From: a virus
Reading direction: 5' to 3' (one strand)
Virus record (IMG/VR): IMGVR_UViG_3300042691_052895
Location: 1 to 35,571 of that record
DNA: 35,571 bases
Shown: positions 20,872-28,611 of the stretch, in pieces
Layout: every line of letters begins with the position of its first letter
How positions within the stretch are numbered: the stretch's first letter is position 1
Made by a program: the position numbers and the translations under genes
The notes under the pieces: generated by a model
What the model was told of the DNA's origin: nothing
The model's database searches: none
The model's input: the letters and a program-made list of their open reading frames with translations, nothing else

Positions 20872-22094
20872 TGAACTGTTTCCGGCTTTGGACTTTGAAC
20901 CTTGGACTTTGGGCTCGCTGCTTTGCCAACGATCGCGGCGCGGAGCTGCCGGGCGATTACCACCGCGCTTTGATCGGGTTCGAAAACGAAGTCGATCTGG
21001 CATCAGCCAAGGATAACTGGGTCATGATCGCGCCCTACGGCGATCACGAGTACGACTTGGGCGGCCAGCCGGTAATCCAGCGGTTCGACCGCCCAGCGGC
21101 CGACGCGATGGTGACCTGGTTCGATTCGCTGGCCGGCAAGGTGGTCCGGTTGTTCCAGGGCGTGCCGCTGTTCAATGGGCATCCCGATCAAGACCCCGCG
21201 CAATATCCCGACCAACGACTGCACGGCCGGTTCGTCGCGCTCGCGGCGCGCGCCGATGGTCTATGGGGACAGCTCCTGCCGGAACCGTCCGGCAAGGCGC
21301 TGGTCAATGCCCGCGTGAAAATCAAACTTTCGCCCCGCTGGTTCGCAGCCGATGAACCGGTGGCGACGGAAAATGGCGTGCCGGTCTATCGACCGCTTGT
21401 GCTCGCCTCGGTCGGCCTGACGAACAGGCCAAACCTCAAGGGCGCTCCGACGTTGCCGTTTTTGAACGAGGAGCCCGAGAACCAAAAGGAGAAAACAGGC
21501 ATGAAAGACCTGTTGCTGTTCATCGCCACTTGCTTGGGCTTCGCGAACGAAGCGCCAGCCGAGGGGCAGGATGCCAAGCCCGAACTCATCACCAAGATGA
21601 AGGACGGGATCAAAAGCCTGAGCGAGAAAGCCAAGACGGCCGACACGCTCACCGTCGAACTGGCCAACGAAAAACGCGACCGCGCCGCGGCCGTGGCGAA
21701 GTTGACCGGCGAACGGGACACCGCCAAGACCGAGTTTGCCAACGAACGCCAGGCGCGCGTGGGCGAATTGGTCGGGGCCGCCATCGCCGATGGCCGGATC
21801 ACGGCCGCCGAGAAGGCCGACTGGGAACGACGGTTGACCAACGACTTCGCCAATGAAGCGCCGGCGCTCGCGAAGCTGGCCAAGAAGGTCAAGACCTTCG
21901 CCAACGCGCACCCGACCGGCAAGGGGTCGACACCGGTCAACGCCCAGACCGTCGCCGCGATCAGCGCCGCGATTGACATCGAGGAAGCCAAGCTGCCCGC
22001 CGGCACCAAGAACCGGCGCACGGTCGCGTTCGCCAACGCGAAGAAAGCCAAACCCGAACTGTTCGCCACCGCGAAGGAGGAGACCGCGGAATAG
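20868..22094 (+). CDS. Prohead protease and scaffold, Mu gpI-like
   Basis: The product is 408 residues (an ATG 3 nt later has better spacing to AAGGAG). The N-terminal half (about residues 40-200, with NWVMIAPYGDHE and IKLSPRWFAADE) fits the Mu I-protein family of prohead proteases. The C-terminal half is a charged, helical scaffold region. It carries the motif F/L-A-N-[E/D/A] seven times, at residues 19, 225, 265, 290, 327, 344 and 388. An internal start at 21501 could make the scaffold separately, as gpZ is made from I in Mu. Residues 5-14 come from a heptamer repeat. Confidence 0.8.
   Translation: MMNCFRLWTLNLGLWARCFANDRGAELPGDYHRALIGFENEVDLASAKDNWVMIAPYGDHEYDLGGQPVIQRFDRPAADAMVTWFDSLAGKVVRLFQGVPLFNGHPDQDPAQYPDQRLHGRFVALAARADGLWGQLLPEPSGKALVNARVKIKLSPRWFAADEPVATENGVPVYRPLVLASVGLTNRPNLKGAPTLPFLNEEPENQKEKTGMKDLLLFIATCLGFANEAPAEGQDAKPELITKMKDGIKSLSEKAKTADTLTVELANEKRDRAAAVAKLTGERDTAKTEFANERQARVGELVGAAIADGRITAAEKADWERRLTNDFANEAPALAKLAKKVKTFANAHPTGKGSTPVNAQTVAAISAAIDIEEAKLPAGTKNRRTVAFANAKKAKPELFATAKEETAE
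20886..20913. repeat. TTGGACT heptamer repeat in the protease 5' end
   Basis: Four heptamer units (TTGGACT, TTGAACC, TTGGACT, TTGGG) lie in tandem and encode the RLWTLNLGLW stretch at the very N-terminus of the protease. No inverted partner is nearby. Confidence 0.6.
21501..22094 (+). CDS. Nested scaffold protein, in-frame internal start
   Basis: This is an in-frame ATG inside the protease gene, preceded by AAAAGGAGA at 21484-21492, about 8 nt away. It would produce the C-terminal 197 residues as a separate protein. In Mu, gene Z is such an internal product of gene I and serves as the scaffold. The predicted N-terminus (MKDLLLFIATCLGFANEAPA) is hydrophobic and also resembles a cleavable signal ending in F-A-N. 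Confidence 0.5.
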   Translation: MKDLLLFIATCLGFANEAPAEGQDAKPELITKMKDGIKSLSEKAKTADTLTVELANEKRDRAAAVAKLTGERDTAKTEFANERQARVGELVGAAIADGRITAAEKADWERRLTNDFANEAPALAKLAKKVKTFANAHPTGKGSTPVNAQTVAAISAAIDIEEAKLPAGTKNRRTVAFANAKKAKPELFATAKEETAE

Positions 22095-22150
22095 TCCCCG
22101 CCCGTCTCATTCCATCGCTCGCAATCCACTCAACCACATAAAAGGAATCC

Positions 22151-22624
22151 ATGAAGAAGCATCTCAGCATCCTGATCGCCGCGATGGCGATCAGCTTCGG
22201 CAAACGCACCGCGTTTGCCAACATCGGCGAAGGCGTCCGCGCCGATGGCAGCAAATCGTTCAAGGCCGACGCCGCCACCACCGCCCGCAACCTCCGCTAC
22301 AAGCTCGGCTCCGACGCCAACCACGTTGCCCTCGCCGGCGCGGAAGCCGCGCTCGGGGTCAGCGATGACCTGGCTGACGCGGCCGAGGACGCGCTCGTTG
22401 TCGATTGCTTCGGCGCCAGCTGTGGCACCAAGCTCGGCGTCGGCTCGGCCGCCATTGCGGCGGGCGATTACATTGTCGGCGCCGCCGCCGGCAAGTTCCA
22501 GACGTTGACCGGCATCGCACCCGGCACGTACTACGTCGAAGGCCGCGCCCTCACGGCCTGCAGCGGGAACAACGGGGAGTTCGAGTTCGCGCCCTGCTTC
22601 CCGTACCCGGTCACCGTCAGCTAG
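22151..22624 (+). CDS. Capsid decoration/stabilisation protein (DUF2190-like)
   Basis: This 157-residue protein starts AAAGGA + 6 nt. After an odd hydrophobic N-terminus (residues 1-24, LSILIAAMAISFG ... RTAFAN), a beta-rich domain follows with GDYIVGAAAGKFQTLTG and ALTACSGNNGEFEFAPCFP, which fits small capsid-decorating proteins of the DUF2190 kind that stand before the major capsid gene. It has four Cys. It probably sits on the capsid surface. The N-terminus ends in the F-A-N motif at residue 22. Confidence 0.65.
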   Translation: MKKHLSILIAAMAISFGKRTAFANIGEGVRADGSKSFKADAATTARNLRYKLGSDANHVALAGAEAALGVSDDLADAAEDALVVDCFGASCGTKLGVGSAAIAAGDYIVGAAAGKFQTLTGIAPGTYYVEGRALTACSGNNGEFEFAPCFPYPVTVS

Positions 22625-22669
22625 TCCCTGCCGGCAATCAATCAACCACAAGAGAGACCAACACAGATC

Positions 22670-23656
22670 ATGAAGAAGAACGTTCAAGACATCATCGCGG
22701 CCCAGATCCACGCGGATCGCGGCGCCGACAACCAGGCGGGTCGGATCTACTTCGCCAACGAGTCGCGGTTCAACGCGACACACCTGAGCACTGCGCTCAC
22801 GGGCTTCATCGTTGGCTGGACGGACCCGAACAACATCGAGGCGCTCCTGGAGCGCATCGCGCCCGCCGTGCCTGCCGGCCGGTTCTTCAGTTACCGGCTG
22901 ATGGACAACAACGAGTTCCTGCTCTCGGAGACCGACGACGATCTCCGCGCCATCGGCGCGGACTTCAAGCGCGTCGCCTACAAGGGCACGACGGCCGAGG
23001 CCAAGACCGACAACCGCGGCCTGACCATCCGCATCGATCTCGATGAGGATGAGGACAGCGACGCCCTGCGCCAGGCCTACACGGAGTTGCTGATGCAGCG
23101 CCTGAACCGCAACCGGCTCCGCCGGGCGGTGGCGCTGATCGATGCCGCGGCGACCAACGCCGCCGCGTCGTTCACCGGCAACACCAACCCCGATGGGTTG
23201 GTCCGGGCGATGGTCAACGCCGGCCGCGATGCGGCGGGCGTGAAGCCGACCAAGGTCCTGTTTGGCGACACCGCCTGGCAGTACCGGCTCGATGCTTACG
23301 AGGCCAAGGCGAACAGCGCCGCCGCCGATGCCGCGCTCGCGCGCGACGAGGCGGGCCTCGCCCGGTATCTCGGCGTCCAGGACGTCGTTCACGTCGAGGC
23401 CCAGTACCAGTCGGCCGCGGCGACCAAGGCGATGATCGTCGGCGCCGCCGTGTACGGCTATTACGCCGAGAGCGGCTTGACGAAGATGGACCCGTCCAAC
23501 GTCAAGCGGTTCGTGTCCAACACCCGCGCGGGTAGCCGTGTCGCGGTGTATGCCGAGGAGCACCCGAAATACGTGGACATCACGGTCGAGTGCTACGAGC
23601 GCACCATCATCTGCGCCACCGCCGGCATGCGCAAGCTGACCGTCGCCAACGCCTGA
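22670..23656 (+). CDS. Major capsid protein, Mu gpT-like
   Basis: The product is 328 residues, the expected size for a Mu-head type major capsid protein with the HK97 fold. It follows protease/scaffold and decoration protein in conserved order. Features are an N-terminal segment containing FANES at 28-32, a long helical and charged part (about 125-150), and conserved C-terminal beta strands (YAEEHPKYVDITVECYERTI). The start has GAGAG upstream. A hairpin (23683-23719) follows the stop. Confidence 0.82.
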   Translation: MKKNVQDIIAAQIHADRGADNQAGRIYFANESRFNATHLSTALTGFIVGWTDPNNIEALLERIAPAVPAGRFFSYRLMDNNEFLLSETDDDLRAIGADFKRVAYKGTTAEAKTDNRGLTIRIDLDEDEDSDALRQAYTELLMQRLNRNRLRRAVALIDAAATNAAASFTGNTNPDGLVRAMVNAGRDAAGVKPTKVLFGDTAWQYRLDAYEAKANSAAADAALARDEAGLARYLGVQDVVHVEAQYQSAAATKAMIVGAAVYGYYAESGLTKMDPSNVKRFVSNTRAGSRVAVYAEEHPKYVDITVECYERTIICATAGMRKLTVANA

Positions 23657-23682
23657 GCGCGCCCAAACCCGTAACTCACAAA

Positions 23683-23719
23683 GTTGCGGGTGACCGGTCC
23701 AATCCCGATCACCCGCAAC
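23683..23719 (+). terminator. Strong hairpin after the major capsid gene
   Basis: GTTGCGGGTGACCGG (23683-23697) pairs with CCGATCACCCGCAAC (23705-23719) with one mismatch and a 7-nt loop. No U-run follows, so it may slow rather than end transcription, or protect the capsid mRNA 3' end. It overlaps the leader of the next small gene. Confidence 0.5.
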
Positions 23720-23735
23720 CGCAACGAAGGAACGA

Positions 23736-23909
23736 ATGAAGATCAAATTGAACCTCGATTACGGCGGCGCGAAAGCGGGCGACGTGATCGAGTGCCGTGA
23801 ACAGGAAGCCCTGGCGCTGATCAACAGCGGCCGCGGCGTCAACTTCGAGGGCCAAGTCGAGCCCAAGAAGGAACCGCAACCCACCAAGAAGGAAGAAGGT
23901 AAGAAGTAA
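23736..23909 (+). CDS. Small head-associated protein (57 aa)
   Basis: This 57-residue protein is preceded by GAAGGA (23725-23730). The sequence (LDYGGAKAGDVIECREQEAL) resembles small phage proteins found after the capsid gene that have a G-x-x-x-G-D-V-I-E core followed by an amphipathic helix and a charged Lys/Glu tail. It is 1 nt away from the next gene. It may be a head-closure accessory; no precise name is given. Confidence 0.6.
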   Translation: MKIKLNLDYGGAKAGDVIECREQEALALINSGRGVNFEGQVEPKKEPQPTKKEEGKK

Positions 23910-23910
23910 T

Positions 23911-24579
23911 ATGTTCTCGCACCGCAACCATCCACGTCCCGCGTTCACCCTCATCGAGTTGATGATGGTGATCTGCCTCATCGCCCTGCTCGCCGCGTTG
24001 GTTCTGCCGGCCCGGTTCAGCGAGGCCGCCGCCCAATCGCTGAGCATCACCGCGACCTCCGCGTCCCCGACGACCACGGGCATCACGCTCGATGGCGCGA
24101 TCACCAGTTCCAACGGCGTGATTGCCGGCGTCACCAACGCCGCCTCGCTCCGCGTGTTCTGGGGCGCCTCGGATGCCGGCACGCTGTCCACCGCCTGGCC
24201 GAACTCGCTGGCGGTGACGGGCAGTTACACCAACAACCAGACGTTCACGCAAGCGCTCAGCTCGTTGATCCCCAATCGCACCTACTACTTCCAATGGCGC
24301 GTCCAGGATTCGACCGGCGAGGCGTGGCTGTCCAGTGCCGGGTCGTTCACCACGGCCGCCACGGCCGGTCACACTCCCGACTTCGGGGTCCGCGAACTCT
24401 GGCGCACGATGCTGTCCTCGAACTCGCCACCGGACTTCATCAGCGGCTCGAACGTGGTCGCCAAGTCCAAGCTGTTCATTGGCGCGTTTCAAATCCGGCC
24501 CGTGGCCAGCAACCTGGTGCAACTGATCAACGGCACCACGACCAACCACGTCTATCTCAGCGCGGGGACGGGGCTCTAA
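23911..24579 (+). CDS. Prepilin-like N-terminus fused to an Fn3-like domain
   Basis: This 222-residue protein starts with a type IV prepilin/pseudopilin signal: a short basic leader, then FTLIELMMV (residues 12-20), a 20-residue hydrophobic helix to about 33, and Glu at +5 (E16). The residue before the cleavage site is Ala11 instead of the usual Gly. Residues about 45-150 look like a fibronectin-III-like beta sandwich (ITATSASPTTTGITLDGAIT, NRTYYFQWRVQDS). The gene lies inside the head operon, between the 57-aa protein and the DUF1320 gene. A pilin-type signal on a phage structural-region protein is unexpected. Confidence 0.7.
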   Translation: MFSHRNHPRPAFTLIELMMVICLIALLAALVLPARFSEAAAQSLSITATSASPTTTGITLDGAITSSNGVIAGVTNAASLRVFWGASDAGTLSTAWPNSLAVTGSYTNNQTFTQALSSLIPNRTYYFQWRVQDSTGEAWLSSAGSFTTAATAGHTPDFGVRELWRTMLSSNSPPDFISGSNVVAKSKLFIGAFQIRPVASNLVQLINGTTTNHVYLSAGTGL

Positions 24580-24584
24580 CGCCG

Positions 24585-25022
24585 ATGGCCTGGATTCCGA
24601 TCACGGAAGCCAAGATCCTCACCAAGGTGAGCGGCGCGGAGCTGTCCGCGCTTCGCGCCGCCGCCTTGGGTGCGGGCCAGGCGGATCCGGTCGCGGAGAT
24701 CATCACGCAGATCACTGACGAGATCCACGGTTACATCCCCGCCCATATCACCCGCGGGGCGGCCGACACGATTCCGTCGCGCCTGCTTGGCGCGGCCCTC
24801 GACCGCGTGGTCTGGGAGATCATGAAACGGCCCGCCGCCAGCATCGTGGACGACGCCAACGGCAGCCGGGCCAAGGCCAATGCCGCCGCGATCCGACTAT
24901 TTGAGCGCGTCCAGGAAGGCGCGTTCGCCATCGAAGATCCCGCGACCGGCGAGAGCGCCACCGGGGCCGGCACGCAAACCGTCAACGCGCCGGTGCCACG
25001 GGAAGATTTCAACGGGCTTTGA
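24585..25022 (+). CDS. DUF1320 protein, Mu gp36-like head-tail connector
   Basis: The product is 145 residues, helical, with the pattern of DUF1320 (gp36 in Mu): an N-terminal ITEAKILTKVSGAELSALRA and a later helix RLLGAALDRVVWEIMKRPA. Gp36-type proteins join the portal to the tail as head-completion proteins. The start follows the previous stop by 5 nt; the Shine-Dalgarno is weak. The end overlaps the next start (TTGA). Confidence 0.7.
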   Translation: MAWIPITEAKILTKVSGAELSALRAAALGAGQADPVAEIITQITDEIHGYIPAHITRGAADTIPSRLLGAALDRVVWEIMKRPAASIVDDANGSRAKANAAAIRLFERVQEGAFAIEDPATGESATGAGTQTVNAPVPREDFNGL

Positions 25023-25843
25023 TTCGCATGTTGTTCGGCCAACCCATTCCCTTTTCGCGCGCGCTCGAAAGCGCGGCGGTCAAGACCGCGCTGCCGACCA
25101 CGCTCAACGCGACCCAGTACCGGGCGCTCGGCGGCGATGTGTTGCGGTTCACGCAGATCTCGGCCCGGGTCCAATCCGCGGAGTTTTTGGATCAGGTGGC
25201 CGGGCTGGCCGTCGATCTCGCGGCCGGCAAGACCAATTACGCCACGGCCCGCGTGGTGCTCCAGCAGGCCCGGCAAGGGCTGGCCGAGGAAGCGCTCCTC
25301 GATGATGCGCGGCTCGATTTGATCACCACCACACAGCGCGAACTCGCCCAAGGCTACGGCGATTTCGTGGCCAGTCAGGACACCGCCGTCCTCGATGCGT
25401 TCCCGGCCCAGGAACTGTACCGGCTCGAAGCCCGCGCCCAGGAACGCAATTGGCCGCAACGCTGGACCGTGGCTGCGCGCGCGGTCGGCGACAACGCGGC
25501 CCTGCGCGTACTTGAAGCCACGGGCCGAATGATCGCCCGCAAAGATTCCCTGATCTGGCAGGCGTTGGGCGACGGCGCGGGCGGGTACACCGACACGCTG
25601 CAAAATCCGTTTCCGCCCTTCGCGTTCCGGTCGGGCATGTGGACCCGCGACATCAGCCGCGCCGAAGTACTGGCGCTGGGCTTGATTGAGCCAGCCGACC
25701 AGGTCGCGCCCCGGCCGGTGCCGGACCTCAAGGCCAGTCTCGCCCAGCCGGTAAATCTGCGGAGCCAGTCGCTGCTCCAGCAGATCCTCACGCGCCTCGG
25801 CGACGCGGTCACCTTCACTGATGGAGTGTTGAAGGCCGCATGA
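25019..25843 (+). CDS. Head morphogenesis protein, SPP1 gp7/Mu gp30-like
   Basis: This 274-residue ORF starts at a TTG overlapping the previous stop; an ATG at 25028 would give 271 residues. The central helical region (about 55-140) and the conserved NPFPPFAFRSGMWTRDISR segment near residue 200 match minor head proteins of the gp7/gp30 family. The family usually has a Cys-rich end, which is missing. It probably binds the portal inside the head. It is placed after gp36, whereas in Mu gp30 follows gp29. Confidence 0.65.
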   Translation: MIRMLFGQPIPFSRALESAAVKTALPTTLNATQYRALGGDVLRFTQISARVQSAEFLDQVAGLAVDLAAGKTNYATARVVLQQARQGLAEEALLDDARLDLITTTQRELAQGYGDFVASQDTAVLDAFPAQELYRLEARAQERNWPQRWTVAARAVGDNAALRVLEATGRMIARKDSLIWQALGDGAGGYTDTLQNPFPPFAFRSGMWTRDISRAEVLALGLIEPADQVAPRPVPDLKASLAQPVNLRSQSLLQQILTRLGDAVTFTDGVLKAA

Positions 25844-26508
25844 GCCTCGCGATCACCATCACCAAGGATGAGATCGCGCCCGTGCTGAAACGGATTCCCG
25901 CGACCGTCAACAGCGCGGGCTTGGTCCGCGCCTGTGGCCGCGGCGCCGGCAATTCCGTCCGCGGGAACTTCGCGCGGTTGCAGGCCACGCGGCCCAACCA
26001 GATGGGCTGGAAACGGCAGAACTACTGGGCCCAAGCCGCCCGGTCCGTTGCCGAGCCGGTCGTGTCGGGCCTCACCGCCACGATCGCGATCGCGCAACCG
26101 GGCATCGGCCCGCGGTACTTTGGCCCAACCACGATCACGCCCGTGGCGGCAAAGAACCTCGCCTTGCCGGCCACCGAGGATGCTTACGGGACGAGGCCGC
26201 GTGATGCGCGCTGGACCGGTCGGCTGGAGTTCGCGATGGTCGGCGGCCGGCGCAAGGCGCTGGTGTTCGTCGAGAACGCTTTCCGGATCGTGGCCAAAGG
26301 CAAACGGGCCGGCCAACGCGTGCTCGCCACCGGTAACACCCGGGCCACCGCGGGCGCGGGCGAAGTGTTGTTCTGGCTCGTGCCGCGCGTCGTGATCCAA
26401 CAGGACCGCGGCGTGTTGCCGACCGAGGACCAGCTCCTCGACGCGGCGGCCGCGGCCGGCAACGATTACCTGCTGGCGCAACTCGACCGCGGAGGACCGG
26501 CGGCATGA
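25840..26508 (+). CDS. Virion morphogenesis protein, Mu gpG-like
   Basis: This 222-residue basic protein overlaps the upstream gene by 4 nt. An N-terminal helix-turn-helix-like helical pair and the sequence TRPNQMGWKRQNYWAQAARS, followed by beta-rich sequence, resemble the Mu G/tail-completion family. It probably acts in head-tail joining. The C-terminal helix (about 195-215) is Ala-rich. The assignment rests on position and overall pattern. Confidence 0.55.
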   Translation: MSLAITITKDEIAPVLKRIPATVNSAGLVRACGRGAGNSVRGNFARLQATRPNQMGWKRQNYWAQAARSVAEPVVSGLTATIAIAQPGIGPRYFGPTTITPVAAKNLALPATEDAYGTRPRDARWTGRLEFAMVGGRRKALVFVENAFRIVAKGKRAGQRVLATGNTRATAGAGEVLFWLVPRVVIQQDRGVLPTEDQLLDAAAAAGNDYLLAQLDRGGPAA

Positions 26509-27047
26509 GCGTCGAACTGGCTGCTGTTCAAACCCGCGCCGTCGCGATCCTCGAGGCCGCCAGCGCGTTCACCGATCTCTACATCGCCGAGTTCACCGAT
26601 GGCACGATCAACCAGAACATCGGCCAGGTGCTCGCTTCGAAAGGACTGGCCACGGTGGACGGGGCGCGGTCCGTCAAGCCCGGCCTGGTTTGCATCGCCA
26701 CGTTGCGCGGGTTGGTGCTGGGCGGCGACGCGCGCAACCGGTTGCTGATGGAACCGCAGCTCGCGATCGCGGTCCTGGAGTTCCCGCTGATCAACTGGGC
26801 CGCCAGCGGCGCGCAAAAGAAGATCCTCAACGTCTGTTACGCCGTTTTCCAGGCCTTGCATGACGAGCCGCTCGTGGCCGGCACCCCGCGCCAGGCCGCC
26901 ACCACCCGGTTTGCGGCCGTGGACCAGAAACTCGGCAGCGCGCTGCAGGTGATCCCCCAGGCCGACCGCGAGGACATGTTCGGCATCCGCGGCGGCAACG
27001 CTTTCTACTGCAATTTCCGCGTCACCGGAATGGCGCTGGAGAAATGA
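26505..27047 (+). CDS. Tail terminator/tail completion-like protein
   Basis: This 180-residue protein sits between the gpG-like protein and the tail tube, where tail-terminator or DUF1834-type (Mu gp37) proteins are encoded. It has alternating strands and helices (IAEFTDGTINQNIG, LAIAVLEFPLINW), as in such proteins. It overlaps the previous gene by 4 nt. Function is inferred from order. Confidence 0.5.
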   Translation: MSVELAAVQTRAVAILEAASAFTDLYIAEFTDGTINQNIGQVLASKGLATVDGARSVKPGLVCIATLRGLVLGGDARNRLLMEPQLAIAVLEFPLINWAASGAQKKILNVCYAVFQALHDEPLVAGTPRQAATTRFAAVDQKLGSALQVIPQADREDMFGIRGGNAFYCNFRVTGMALEK

Positions 27048-27072
27048 ACCACAACCACAAAGGAGAAAGGCC

Positions 27073-27867
27073 ATGAGCCAACTGAAACACAGCCCCAGCA
27101 GCAACAACATCCTCGCCGGCGCGGACGTTGTCCTGGTGACGTTCCCCGGCGATTCGTTCCCGACGCATTTCGGGCACATCGATCCGCTCGGCGTCAACCC
27201 CGAGCTGCAGAACAAGGAGCTGACCGGGGTCAGCGGCGGCGTGATCGGCGTCGTCAAACGCCGCCAGGTCCACCTCAAGACCACGTACAGCCTGAAGGCT
27301 TACGAGCGGACCGAAAAAATTCTGCGCGCCTGGTTCTTCGGCGGAAGCGCGGCGTCGGCCACGCAAACCGCCGGCACCGATGGCGACGAAGCCATTGCCG
27401 ACATCACCGGCGCCGCCGCCTACGGCGACGTGCTGGCGGGGGTCTGGTACCCGCTCGCCAAACGCGGCGTGTCGAGCGTCGTGATCGGCGACGGCGGCAC
27501 ACCGGCCACCAACCTCGTCGAGAACACTGATTACCAGGTGGACTATCACGCGGGCCGGATCTGTTTCCTGCGCGCGCTGGCCGGGGCCGGCGAGTACGCC
27601 TACTCGGTGACCTACAGTTATGAGGCCCAGACCCAGCGGACCTTCAGCAAGCACGCTGTCAGCGAGCAGATCGTCAGCGCCGAGGTCTGGCGGTATTTCG
27701 AGGACGGCAAGGTGATCGAGAAGGAAACACTGCCGAAGTGCTACCTCGAACCGGCCGGCAACGCCAAGGACGAACCCCAGGACAATACCGGTCTGGAGTT
27801 CAACCTGATCCAGGTCCCGCACGCCACGCTGGCCTGGGGCACGATCAACCGCGTTGACCGCGGCTAA
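27073..27867 (+). CDS. Major tail tube protein, siphovirus type
   Basis: This 264-residue protein is preceded by GGAGAAAGG. It is beta-rich with a regular pattern of Gly and aromatic residues (GAGEYAYSVTYSYEAQTQRT, SAEVWRYFEDGKVIE). Position after the head-tail genes, and before a tape measure, identifies the tail tube. No tail sheath precedes it, so the tail is non-contractile. Tail chaperones with a frameshift are not seen between this gene and the tape measure. Confidence 0.65.
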   Translation: MSQLKHSPSSNNILAGADVVLVTFPGDSFPTHFGHIDPLGVNPELQNKELTGVSGGVIGVVKRRQVHLKTTYSLKAYERTEKILRAWFFGGSAASATQTAGTDGDEAIADITGAAAYGDVLAGVWYPLAKRGVSSVVIGDGGTPATNLVENTDYQVDYHAGRICFLRALAGAGEYAYSVTYSYEAQTQRTFSKHAVSEQIVSAEVWRYFEDGKVIEKETLPKCYLEPAGNAKDEPQDNTGLEFNLIQVPHATLAWGTINRVDRG

Positions 27868-27881
27868 GAATCATCGGTCGG

Positions 27882-27918
27882 CCCGGCGGTCTCACCCTAC
27901 CGGGGCGCGGCCGCCGGG
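27882..27918 (+). terminator. Weak inverted repeat after the tail tube gene
   Basis: CCCGGCGG (27882-27889) is complementary to CCGCCGGG (27911-27918), with a 21-nt GC-rich loop. It fills the 60-nt gap before the next gene. A transcription-slowing role is possible; no U-run is seen. Confidence 0.3.
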
Positions 27919-27927
27919 CGCGCCGCC

Positions 27928-28608
27928 ATGCGCGCTTACTTCCAACGCAGCGATGCCGCCACCGTCTGGCTCACCTCGAGCACCGAGTCGGGCGATGGCG
28001 ACAACCCGGCATTCGCGCATGACCGGGCCACGGAACTGCTCGAGGGCACACGGCTGGCCTCGATCCTCGCCGTCAACCGCGGCAATGACCGCACCGCGCT
28101 GGCGTTCGAGGTCTGGAAAAGTTGCGCCACGCACGCCGCCGCGCGCGGCTTCCAGGCGTTGCAGGCCTCGCTGCTGGCCAGCGACGGCGACTTCTATCTG
28201 ATCGAAGAAGATCCCGATGGCGAAGGCGGCGTCAACGAAGCGCAGTCGCGGATTCCCGATGCCCAGGTCAAGATCACCAGCGCCCGCTTTGAAGCGCCTT
28301 ATTTGGTGCTGCAATACAGCGTGATCGGCGGCGCCTTTGAATATCTCGGCACGCCGCCACTGGAACCCAACGGGTTTGCCGAGATCACCGGCCAACAAAC
28401 CAACAAGGTCGTCGCCGCGCCCGGCATGGTGGCCGGTAGCGGCAACATCCAAGTCACCCAGGTCGCGCCGTCCACGGGCGGCTTCACGCAGTTCTGGGTT
28501 GTGGCCGAGGACGATCAGTTTCGGATCTGCGTCCCGCAATGCCCCGAGATCGTCAATGGCGACGGCCTGACCTTCAATTTCGCGTACAACATCGTGAGTT
28601 TGTTCTAG
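27928..28608 (+). CDS. Hypothetical tail protein
   Basis: This 226-residue acidic protein lies between tail tube and tape measure. The N-terminal half is helical (HDRATELLEGTRLASILAVN), the C-terminal half beta-rich with FWVVAEDDQFRICVPQCPEI. It is too long to be a normal chaperone pair and shows no slippery site. It may be a second tail tube or a completion protein. The ribosome site is weak. Confidence 0.5.
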   Translation: MRAYFQRSDAATVWLTSSTESGDGDNPAFAHDRATELLEGTRLASILAVNRGNDRTALAFEVWKSCATHAAARGFQALQASLLASDGDFYLIEEDPDGEGGVNEAQSRIPDAQVKITSARFEAPYLVLQYSVIGGAFEYLGTPPLEPNGFAEITGQQTNKVVAAPGMVAGSGNIQVTQVAPSTGGFTQFWVVAEDDQFRICVPQCPEIVNGDGLTFNFAYNIVSLF

Positions 28609-28611
28609 GCC

